In this document: positions 7,056 to 12,918 of the stretch, in pieces
How the letters are laid out: each line of letters opens with the position of its first letter
How positions within the stretch are numbered: the stretch's first letter is position 1
NCBI GenBank assembly: GCA_964383855.1
Contig: CAYLIP010000059.1
Span: 1-15,081 of the forward strand
Length of the DNA: 15,081 nt
Reading direction: 5' to 3'
Origin: CAZHAC01 sp964383855
GTDB taxonomy: Bacteria > Chloroflexota > Dormibacteria > Dormibacterales > Dormibacteraceae
The notes under the pieces: generated by a model
Databases searched by the model: none
Told to the model about the DNA's origin: nothing
What the model saw: only the letters and a program-made list of their open reading frames with translations
Translations under genes and position numbers: made by a program

Positions 7056-7799
7056 GTGGATGCCAACCTCCTCCGCCATCCAATTTTCCGCGGCGCCGAG
7101 GTGGACGCACTGGCCGAGGTGCTGGGACCTGTCACTCCTCGCTGGATCGCCAAGTCGACCACGCTGGCGGCGCCGGGTTCGGGGCAGCGGGCGGTCATGC
7201 TCGTCCTCGAGGGCCAGCTGCGCTCCTTCCTGCTCACGCCCGACGGCCGGCGGGTGATCCTGGAGCTGGTCGGACCCGGCGGCATCGACGGGCTCCTGCC
7301 GACCGTGGGGCTGACCGGGCACTTCACGGAGGCGGTGCAGAAGTCGTTGGTGGCGTCCCTCTCTCCGGTCCAGTTCGACCGGCTGATCCGGGCTGATCCG
7401 ACGGTCGCCGTGAACCTGGTGACGATCGCGACTCGCCGCCTGGCCGTGCGCGAGTACCAGCTGGAATCGATGGCCGTCCGCGACCCCGGCCGTCGCATCG
7501 CCGCCCAGCTTCTGTTCCTGGCGCGCACGTCAGGGGAGCGCGACCCCGGCCGCCAGACGACCAGGCTGCGCCATGGGCTCACGCACCAGGTCATCGCCGA
7601 CATGTCGGCGGTGCGCCGGGAGACCGTCACTCTGCACATGCAGCGCCTCGCCGAGGTGGGCGCGGTCCAGCCCAGGAGCGATCACCTGGCGGTGGAGCCC
7701 GAGGTCCTGGCCGCGATCGTGGCCGGCGACCTGCAGCTGGCCGCGCGCCGGCCCCGGCGCTCGAACGGCCGCCAGCCGGATGTCCAGAGCGGTCAGTAG
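7056..7799 (+). CDS. Crp/Fnr-family transcriptional regulator
   Basis: 247 residues from a GTG start. Residues ~8-115 form the cyclic-nucleotide-binding-type beta barrel (MLVLEGQLRSFLLTPDGRRV, then ILELVGPGGIDG); ~118-150 the dimerisation helix; ~155-225 a winged helix-turn-helix with the recognition part LTHQVIADMSAVRRETVTLH. No FNR-type cysteine cluster is present, so it is not an Fe-S oxygen sensor; the ligand is unknown, and the arginine/glutamate pocket typical of cAMP binders is not evident. It has no Shine-Dalgarno sequence and a TAAGAT box just upstream. It follows the sigma gene on the same strand and may be partly co-transcribed. It ends in a hairpin shared with the convergent qng1 gene. 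Confidence 0.9.
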   Translation: MDANLLRHPIFRGAEVDALAEVLGPVTPRWIAKSTTLAAPGSGQRAVMLVLEGQLRSFLLTPDGRRVILELVGPGGIDGLLPTVGLTGHFTEAVQKSLVASLSPVQFDRLIRADPTVAVNLVTIATRRLAVREYQLESMAVRDPGRRIAAQLLFLARTSGERDPGRQTTRLRHGLTHQVIADMSAVRRETVTLHMQRLAEVGAVQPRSDHLAVEPEVLAAIVAGDLQLAARRPRRSNGRQPDVQSGQ

Positions 7800-7811
7800 A
7801 CGGGACCGCTC
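7787..7811. terminator. Hairpin spanning both stop codons of the convergent crp-type and qng1 genes
   Basis: An 8-bp stem (7787-7794 with 7804-7811) and 9-base loop cover the entire 10-base intergenic gap and both stop codons. No T-tract is seen. It is symmetric and could act on both transcripts. Confidence 0.45.
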
Positions 7812-8742
7812 AGTAGTAGACCGAGCGACAGCGCGGCCGGGGCCTTGACTTGTAGTCCGGCGCCTGGCCCCGGTTCCAGAGCAGGTTGTCGAGGTCCATC
7901 GCGCGGATCGGGACGCCCGCCGCCGTGAGCTCGGCCACGATCAGCTCCGCCGCGTGGATCGCGCAGGCGCGCATCTCCACCTCCTCTGCCGAACCCGACA
8001 CCAGCAGCTGCTCGCGCTCGATGCGCTCGAGCAGCGCAGGGTCGAACTCCAGGATCCCGTCCATCCGGAGCACGTGCGGCACCAGGTTGTCGGCGAAGAT
8101 CGTGAGCTGCTCGAGATCGTCGAACTCACCCAGGCCCTGGCCGCCAAGGGCCAGGGAGAGGTCGGCGGGCGTGATCTGCGCCCTCTTGTAGATCGGCACC
8201 GGGCGCCCGCGCCAGTCGTGCACGTCGTCGAAGAAGGGGACCTCGGCGAGCAGGGCCGCCAGGCGCACGGCGGAGCCCTGCGCCGACTCCACGAGCCCGA
8301 CGGCGCTCCCTGATCGGCGCTCCAGCAGGTGCTGGCCGAGGCCGTTGAGCGCCGCCGCAAAGAGTGTCATCAGCTCGAAGGCCGGCCCCTCCTGCGGCTG
8401 GCCGAAGATGACCGCACAGCGCTCGGGCGAGATCGCGGCCAGCTCGCGGGCCTCCAGCGGCCGCCGCCGCCACTGCTCGGTCAGCGCCCGGGCAACGTGG
8501 TGGTAGCCGGAGCGCTGATCGCGGCGGTGTAGATGCGGAAAGTAGCCGGAACCGAAGTTGACGGCGTCGAGCACGATCACGAAGGCCGCCGTCCGCTCGT
8601 GGTCGCCGGTGTAGTGGAATTCGGGATCGAGCTGCTGTGGCACCAGGTCCAGCGGCAGCGACCGCGCATATTCGGGAATGCGATCGCGGGCGATCCTGAC
8701 CCGACCGGCACCCGACGCCACCTCGGCGGCGGCGGCGCGCAC
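7810..8742 (-). CDS. qng1: Queuosine 5'-phosphate N-glycosylase/hydrolase (DUF2419, Qng1 family)
   Basis: About 310 residues. The C-terminus AMDLDNLLWNRGQ, then YKSRPRPRCRSVYY, is the hallmark of the DUF2419/Qng1 family. Near the N-terminus VIVLDAVNFGSGYF matches the family's conserved LNF segment. The enzyme releases queuine from queuosine 5'-monophosphate, so the base can be reinserted into GUN-anticodon tRNAs by tRNA-guanine transglycosylase; it is cytosolic. No tgt or queuine transporter lies in the window. The first ordinary start is GTG 8742, but it has no Shine-Dalgarno and cuts an N-terminal helix that the open frame continues upstream (PAFDPRAV); a CTG at 8775 with GAGGG 4 bases ahead may be the true start. 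It lies 40 bases after the ferritin-VIT1 gene, probably in one operon. Confidence 0.85.
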   Translation of the reverse strand: MRAAAAEVASGAGRVRIARDRIPEYARSLPLDLVPQQLDPEFHYTGDHERTAAFVIVLDAVNFGSGYFPHLHRRDQRSGYHHVARALTEQWRRRPLEARELAAISPERCAVIFGQPQEGPAFELMTLFAAALNGLGQHLLERRSGSAVGLVESAQGSAVRLAALLAEVPFFDDVHDWRGRPVPIYKRAQITPADLSLALGGQGLGEFDDLEQLTIFADNLVPHVLRMDGILEFDPALLERIEREQLLVSGSAEEVEMRACAIHAAELIVAELTAAGVPIRAMDLDNLLWNRGQAPDYKSRPRPRCRSVYY

Positions 8743-8782
8743 GGCGCGAGGGTCGAACGCGGGGCGCCGGCTCAGGAGGCCC

Positions 8783-9946
8783 TCAGGCGTGGAAGAAGAG
8801 GCCGACGGCGTAGGTGGCCACGCCGACGATGACGCCGGCCAGCGTCATCTCGAGGCCGGAGGACCACCAGGCCCGGACGGTGACCAGCGCCTTGGCCGCG
8901 CCGACCAGGAAGTGCGCCAGGAGGGAGACCGCGAAGGCCACCACCACACCCGCCGTCCCCGACAGCCAGAAGAAGGGGATGCACGGGATCACCGCGCCGA
9001 CCGCCGTGCTGATGCCCGCCGCCAGGGCCGCCTGGGTGGGATTGCGCCCACCCTGGCCGGCCATCCCCAGCTCCTCTCCGGCAAGCAGCTGGAGCATCGC
9101 CTCCGGCTTCTCGGCCAGCCGGTCGGCCAGCGCGTCGGCCTCCTGCTTGCTGAGCCCCTTGAGCTGGTAGAAGAGCGACAGCTCCTCCCGCTCCTCCTCG
9201 GGATGCTCCTCGATCTCGCGGCGCTCCCGCTCGAGGTTGGCATGCGCCACCTCCATCTCGGATCGCTCGGCGAGGAAGGCGCCGGTTGCCATGGACAGCG
9301 CCGATGCCACCGCCCCGGCCAAGCCGGCGGTGAGCACGAAGTGCGATCCGCCGGTGGCGCCGGAAACGCCGGAGACGATTCCGAAGACCGCCGCCAACCC
9401 GTCATTGGCGCCGTAGATCGCCCCCGAGACCCAGCCGGTGCCGCCCTGGTGCCAGGACTCCCGGTTGAGGATGCGCTGCAGCCGCGACTCCTCGGCCGAG
9501 GGCTCCTCCGTGCCCGGCCGCTCCTGGCGCATGGCCGTGACCTGCCGCGAATGGCCCTGTTCATCCCGGCGGATCTCGTGGAACAGGCGGTCGGTCTCGC
9601 CGTCACCGGTGGCCGCCTTGTAACCCCCGTCGATCTCGGAGTCCTCGGCCGCCTCCCGGGCGGCCAGGACGGTGTTGATGGGCGCGACCCGGGCCTGCAG
9701 CTTGACCCAGGGGGAGACTCGCACCGAGGCGGGGTCGGGAATGGGTATCCCGAGCTCGCCCATCCTGGCCTCGAGCCGCCGGCGGTGCGCGCCCTCGGCC
9801 TCCGCGATCTCACGCAGGATCCGCTGGCGGCGCGGGTCCCGCTCGCGGCCGGCGAGGATCTCATACACCGTGCGGGCCTCGATCTCGCCCCGCCAGGCGG
9901 CGAGGAGGCGGCGGGCGGCCTCCGAGGTCCGGGCGGTGCTGGTCAC
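8783..9946 (-). CDS. mbfA: Ferritin-like/VIT1 fusion: MbfA-type membrane-bound ferritin and Fe/Mn exporter
   Basis: 387 residues from the GTG at 9946. Residues ~10-145 form a ferritin/rubrerythrin-like helical domain with diiron motifs (E21/E23, E51-x2-H54, E129-x2-H132). Residues ~165-387 are a VIT1/CCC1 transporter: GAIYGANDGLAAVFGIVSG, GATGGSHFVL and four to five hydrophobic helices, with a charged cytosolic segment rich in Glu (~235-300) that in this family binds metal. Proteins of this architecture (MbfA in Agrobacterium and Bradyrhizobium) export iron and confer peroxide resistance. The GTG has no Shine-Dalgarno, but TACCAT stands 6 bases before it, so the mRNA may be leaderless. The frame is open to 10012, but that stretch overlaps the divergent gene's promoter. 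It is probably co-transcribed with qng1. Confidence 0.88.
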   Translation of the reverse strand: MTSTARTSEAARRLLAAWRGEIEARTVYEILAGRERDPRRQRILREIAEAEGAHRRRLEARMGELGIPIPDPASVRVSPWVKLQARVAPINTVLAAREAAEDSEIDGGYKAATGDGETDRLFHEIRRDEQGHSRQVTAMRQERPGTEEPSAEESRLQRILNRESWHQGGTGWVSGAIYGANDGLAAVFGIVSGVSGATGGSHFVLTAGLAGAVASALSMATGAFLAERSEMEVAHANLERERREIEEHPEEEREELSLFYQLKGLSKQEADALADRLAEKPEAMLQLLAGEELGMAGQGGRNPTQAALAAGISTAVGAVIPCIPFFWLSGTAGVVVAFAVSLLAHFLVGAAKALVTVRAWWSSGLEMTLAGVIVGVATYAVGLFFHA

Positions 9947-9952
9947 ATTGCC

Positions 9953-9958
9953 ATGGTA
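9953..9958 (-). promoter_or_regulatory. TACCAT box 6 bases before the mbfA start
   Basis: On the minus strand TACCAT is followed by six bases and then the GTG start codon. There is no Shine-Dalgarno sequence in between and no clear -35 box. The geometry fits a leaderless transcript of the TANNNT type. Weak by itself; it gains support from similar boxes at other starts in the window. Confidence 0.35.
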
Positions 9959-10040
9959 AGAGGCGCCGGCTGCGGTTCCTTTTACCTGTTTGACCGCGCC
10001 TCGTCGGGGCAAGCTCGTAAGGTGCTATTGAATTCCACTG

Positions 10041-10046
10041 AGGAGG
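10041..10046 (+). promoter_or_regulatory. Shine-Dalgarno that fixes a TTG start
   Basis: A perfect AGGAGG lies 5 bases before TTG 10052. It decides the start of the acidic-tail protein, because the same frame is open far upstream without any other start signal of this quality. Confidence 0.75.
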
Positions 10047-10051
10047 AAGCC

Positions 10052-10432
10052 TTGCCTGCGAGCACCCCATCACTGGTACCGCTCAGCAGCCTGAACGACG
10101 AGGGCCAGATGATCATGCCCGAGTTCTGGGCTGAGATCGGCGGCCAGAAGTACTTCATCACCGCGGTTCTCGAGCGGACCGTCGTCTATGTCGACGGCAA
10201 CGAGAAGAAGCTGACGCGGCGCGAAAACGTCCTCGTCGACCCCAGCATCATCGAGATGCGGCCGGTCGCCAACACCGCCAGCTGGCGCAGTCGTGGCAAG
10301 GTGGTGGCCTCCAAGCCGCAGCCGGCGGCCGCGGCGGTCGAGCCGAGCCCCGACGAGATCGCCGAGGAGCCCGAGCTGGAGGGCGATGAGGAAGAAGAGG
10401 ACTCCGCTGACGCCGAGGAAGAGCGGCTCTAG
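10052..10432 (+). CDS. Orphan protein with acidic C-terminal tail
   Basis: 126 residues from TTG 10052. I do not recognise the family. Residues ~14-70 look like a compact mostly beta domain (EFWAEIGGQKYFITAVLERT, VVYVDGNEKKLTRRENVLVD, IIEMRPV); ~75-95 is an Ala/Pro linker; the last ~30 residues are almost all Glu and Asp. There is no signal peptide or membrane helix. Such tails are common in nucleic-acid mimics, chaperone-like and polymerase-binding proteins, but nothing here selects among them. TTGACC (9990) and TAAGGT (10018) lie upstream but 22 bases apart, too far for a standard promoter. The strong Shine-Dalgarno and opposite-strand context support a real gene. Its stop shares CTAG with udgX. 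Confidence 0.75.
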   Translation: MPASTPSLVPLSSLNDEGQMIMPEFWAEIGGQKYFITAVLERTVVYVDGNEKKLTRRENVLVDPSIIEMRPVANTASWRSRGKVVASKPQPAAAAVEPSPDEIAEEPELEGDEEEEDSADAEEERL

Positions 10433-11058
10433 CTCTCGCTGATCGCCTCGCGGGCGGCCCGGAGATCGTTCACGAAGGCCTCCAGCGCCTCCTCCCTCCC
10501 CTCCTCCGTCCGCAGGATCGAGGACGGGTGGACCGTGGCCAGCACCGGTGCGCCGAGCTCTGAGGGCAGCAGCCGGCCGCGCTCGCGGGTCACCCGGAAG
10601 CCGGGCCCCAGGATCGCCCTGGCGGCGGTCGCGCCGAGAAAGACGATGACCCGCGGACGGACGACGCCGACCTCGGCCCGCAGCCAGGGCAGGCAGGCCG
10701 CCACCTCGGCCCGGTTCGGAGTCTGGTGGATCCGGCGCTTGCCCCTCGGCTCCCACTTGAAGTGCTTCACCACGTTGGTGATGTAGACCTGCCGGCGGTC
10801 GATGCCGGCGCGCTCCAGGGCGGCGTCGAGCAGCCGCCCCGCCGGCCCCACGAAGGGCCTTCCCTCGATGTCCTCGCGGTCCCCCGGCTGCTCGCCCACC
10901 AGCATGACCGGCGCCTGGCCGTCGCCCTCGCCGAAGACGGTCTGGGTGGCGCCCTCGTAGAGGCTGCAGGCCCGGCAATCGTGGGCGGCCTCGGCGAGGT
11001 CAGGAAGCGTCAGCTGGTCGGGCAGCAGCTCTTCGACGGGTTGACCCGGCTCACCCAT
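10429..11058 (-). CDS. udgX: UdgX: uracil-DNA glycosylase that cross-links to uracil-containing DNA
   Basis: 209 residues from the ATG at 11058. Family-4-type motifs are present: GEQPGDRED (55-63, motif A) and HPSSILR (177-183, motif B). Between them is the KRRIH insertion (107-111) that defines UdgX; in the Mycobacterium smegmatis enzyme the His of this loop becomes covalently bound to the deoxyribose after uracil release, giving a dead-end protein-DNA complex. H111 is in place. Fe-S ligands: C28-x2-C31 and C122; where family 4 enzymes have VKC, this protein has VKH (H99), which may be the fourth ligand. It is cytosolic and acts in uracil tolerance or repair. The start has no Shine-Dalgarno, but TACGTT lies 6 bases upstream. 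Upstream open frame to 11391 is the antisense of the divergent gene. Confidence 0.92.
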   Translation of the reverse strand: MGEPGQPVEELLPDQLTLPDLAEAAHDCRACSLYEGATQTVFGEGDGQAPVMLVGEQPGDREDIEGRPFVGPAGRLLDAALERAGIDRRQVYITNVVKHFKWEPRGKRRIHQTPNRAEVAACLPWLRAEVGVVRPRVIVFLGATAARAILGPGFRVTRERGRLLPSELGAPVLATVHPSSILRTEEGREEALEAFVNDLRAAREAISES

Positions 11059-11081
11059 ACCGCCAACGTACCTTGGAGCAC
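11059..11081. promoter_or_regulatory. 23-bp divergent intergenic region with overlapping -10-like boxes
   Basis: The two ATG codons of udgX (-) and the next gene (+) are only 23 bases apart. For the minus strand TACGTT (11070-11065) sits 6 bases before its ATG. For the plus strand TACCTT (11069-11074) sits 7 bases before ATG 11082. The boxes overlap by two bases. A GGAG at 11075-11078 could also serve as a close Shine-Dalgarno for the plus gene. No good -35 is seen on either strand. Confidence 0.45.
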
Positions 11082-11816
11082 ATGGATTTCGACAGCCTGC
11101 CGGTTCAGCTCCGGCCTGTGCTGGGCGCGCTGGGGGCGGCCATGAGCACGCGGGAGCCGGCCATCCGGGCGCACGTCGAGCGGCTGCGAGCCCGGCACCC
11201 GGACGCGACGCCCGACGAGCTGGCTCGCGAGCTGATTCGCGCGACGCGGAGGCGGGTGGCCGCCACCGGGGCCGCCAGCGGCGCGGCCGCGATCGCGCCC
11301 GGCCTGGGCACGCTGGTGGCGCTGGGGACGGCCGGCAGCCAGGCCCTGTTCGCGCTCGAGCAGGAGACCGAGCTCGTGCTCGGGGTGGCACTGGTCTACG
11401 GGCACGAGCTGGGCGGTTCGGACGAGCGGCTCCTGGAGGCGCTGCTGGTGGTCGGCATCGCTGGAGGTGCGGTCAAGCTTCGAGAGGACGTGCTGGTGGC
11501 CGGTGGCCAGCGGATCGCCCTGCACACCTTCCGCCGATTCCCGCAGCGGGTCATGGCCGAGACCGGGGGCCACCTGCTCTCCCGGATCCTGGCGCGACTG
11601 GCCGGCACCCGCGCCGCCTCCAGCGTGCTTCGGGTGGCGCCGCTCGCGATCGGCGTGGCGATCGGGGCCGGGTTCGACTGGGCTGCCGTCACCGGTCTCG
11701 GCCGGGCGGCCATAAGCTACTACGGGCCCGGGGGTCCCGCGGCCCGGCACTTGAAGCCGCTGCCCGCGCCGGGCGTCTCAGCCAAAGATGGAGGCGACGT
11801 CGAAGGCGCTGACTGA
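11082..11816 (+). CDS. Hypothetical Ala/Gly-rich, membrane-associated protein
   Basis: 244 residues from ATG 11082; a TTG at 11073 is possible but lies in the -10-like box. I do not recognise it with confidence. An N-terminal helical region (~1-58) is rich in Arg and Glu (IRAHVERLRARHPDATPDEL). It is followed by a hydrophobic Gly/Ala hairpin (~62-95, ASGAAAIAPGLGTLVALGTA), an amphipathic part with EQETELVLGVALVYGHEL, and another hydrophobic stretch near 190-215 (VAPLAIGVAIGAGF). The pattern resembles EcsC-type or similar actinobacterial proteins that insert helical hairpins in the membrane, but that is a guess. No signal peptide or catalytic motif is visible. The last 39 bases overlap the end of the convergent ligase gene. 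Confidence 0.8.
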   Translation: MDFDSLPVQLRPVLGALGAAMSTREPAIRAHVERLRARHPDATPDELARELIRATRRRVAATGAASGAAAIAPGLGTLVALGTAGSQALFALEQETELVLGVALVYGHELGGSDERLLEALLVVGIAGGAVKLREDVLVAGGQRIALHTFRRFPQRVMAETGGHLLSRILARLAGTRAASSVLRVAPLAIGVAIGAGFDWAAVTGLGRAAISYYGPGGPAARHLKPLPAPGVSAKDGGDVEGAD

Positions 11817-12812
11817 TTCGATCTGGGCGAACGTGCATTCCGCCCGCGGCTTGTCGGGCCGCCAGCGCAGGAAGCGGGCAGCGTGCCGGAAACGCTCGCC
11901 GGCCTGAAGCTTCTCGAACGCCACCTCGCAGACCAGCTCCGGCCGCACCGGCTCCCAATCCATCGACTCCCGGCCGCGGTTCCACCGGCTGAGGCCGCCC
12001 GGCCGGCGCCCCATCTCGCTCTCCACCTTCTCGGCTCGCAAGGGCTCCAGCAGTTCGCGCAGCTGGCGCCGGGTGGCGGCGTCGAAGGCAGACGTGTGAC
12101 CGACGTAGTGAAGGTGGCCGGCGCCGTCGTAGAGGCCCAGCAGCAGCGAGCCGAGCGCCCGGTGCTCCTTGTCCCAGCGCCAGCCGATGACCACGCAGTC
12201 GCAGGTCCGCTCGTGCTTGATCTTGACCCACAGCCGCTTGCCGGGGACGTACGGCTGGTCCCAGGCCTTGGCGATCACGCCATCCAGCCCGGCGCCCTCA
12301 AACAGCTCGAACCACTCGCGCGCCATCTCGACCTCTCGCGTGTAGGGGGTCATGTGGACCGGCGGCGGGGTTCCGGCGAGCAGCCGCTCAAGCCGCTCCC
12401 GCCGGCTCTGGAGGGGCTGCCCTCGCAGATCGTGCCCGTCGAGCGCGATCAGGTCGAAGGCGACGAAGCTGGCCGGGGTGCGCTCGCTGAGCATCCGGAC
12501 CCTCGAGTCGGCCGGGTGGATGCGCTGGCCGAGCGCATCGAAGTCGAGTCCGCTGCTGGTCACCACGACCAGCTCGCCGTCGAGCACGTATTGCTCGGCG
12601 GCCAGGGCGAGCAGCGGCGCCCGCATCTCCGGAAAGTAGCGCGTCATGTCCCGAGCGCCGCGGCTGACCAGGCTCAGCCGGTCGCCATCGCGATGGACAA
12701 GCGTGCGGAAGCCGTCCCACTTGGGCTCGTACTCCCAGGCGTCGCCGGTTGGAAAGTCATCACGGGCCGCCGCCAGCATCGGCTCCATCTCGACCGGGAT
12801 GGGATCGGCCAT
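11778..12812 (-). CDS. ligC: ATP-dependent DNA ligase, LigC-like
   Basis: 344 residues from the ATG at 12812; an in-frame start 15 codons upstream (12857) is less likely, because the extra residues match no ligase N-terminus. Nucleotidyltransferase motifs are in order: EPKWDG with K31 as the adenylated lysine (motif I), SRGARD (Ia), LDGELVV (III region), FVAFDLIALDG (IIIa), GLDGVIAK (IV) and WVKIKH (V). The C-terminal ~130 residues are the OB-fold (CVVIGWRWDKEHRALGSLLLG, ending RWRPDKP). There is no polymerase, nuclease or phosphoesterase domain, so it is a stand-alone LigC-type enzyme rather than LigD. It seals nicks using ATP, probably in a backup repair pathway. No Ku gene is in the window. 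No Shine-Dalgarno is visible. Confidence 0.9.
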   Translation of the reverse strand: MADPIPVEMEPMLAAARDDFPTGDAWEYEPKWDGFRTLVHRDGDRLSLVSRGARDMTRYFPEMRAPLLALAAEQYVLDGELVVVTSSGLDFDALGQRIHPADSRVRMLSERTPASFVAFDLIALDGHDLRGQPLQSRRERLERLLAGTPPPVHMTPYTREVEMAREWFELFEGAGLDGVIAKAWDQPYVPGKRLWVKIKHERTCDCVVIGWRWDKEHRALGSLLLGLYDGAGHLHYVGHTSAFDAATRRQLRELLEPLRAEKVESEMGRRPGGLSRWNRGRESMDWEPVRPELVCEVAFEKLQAGERFRHAARFLRWRPDKPRAECTFAQIESVSAFDVASIFG

Positions 12813-12832
12813 CGAAGCGGAAGGTTCGCACA

Positions 12833-12886
12833 ACCCGGGCCATGCCCGGGTGAGCACTCGGCTCGCGCCGCCCGGCCGGCCCGGGC
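12833..12886. terminator. Two small GC hairpins between glycosyltransferase and ligase genes
   Basis: An 8-bp stem (12833-12840 with 12844-12851, loop CAT) and a 6-bp stem (12870-12875 with 12881-12886) lie in the 106-base gap. Neither is followed by T. They may end the glycosyltransferase transcript or attenuate read-through into the ligase gene. Confidence 0.35.
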
Positions 12887-12918
12887 TTCAGGGGTCGGGC
12901 GGCCCCCAGCTGCTCCGG

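Noticed and set aside
8678..10051. A very long plus-strand open frame running into the orphan gene from 8678
   Set aside because: It is antisense to mbfA and the start of qng1, with arginine/glycine-rich low-complexity translation; only the part after the Shine-Dalgarno at 10041 is credible.
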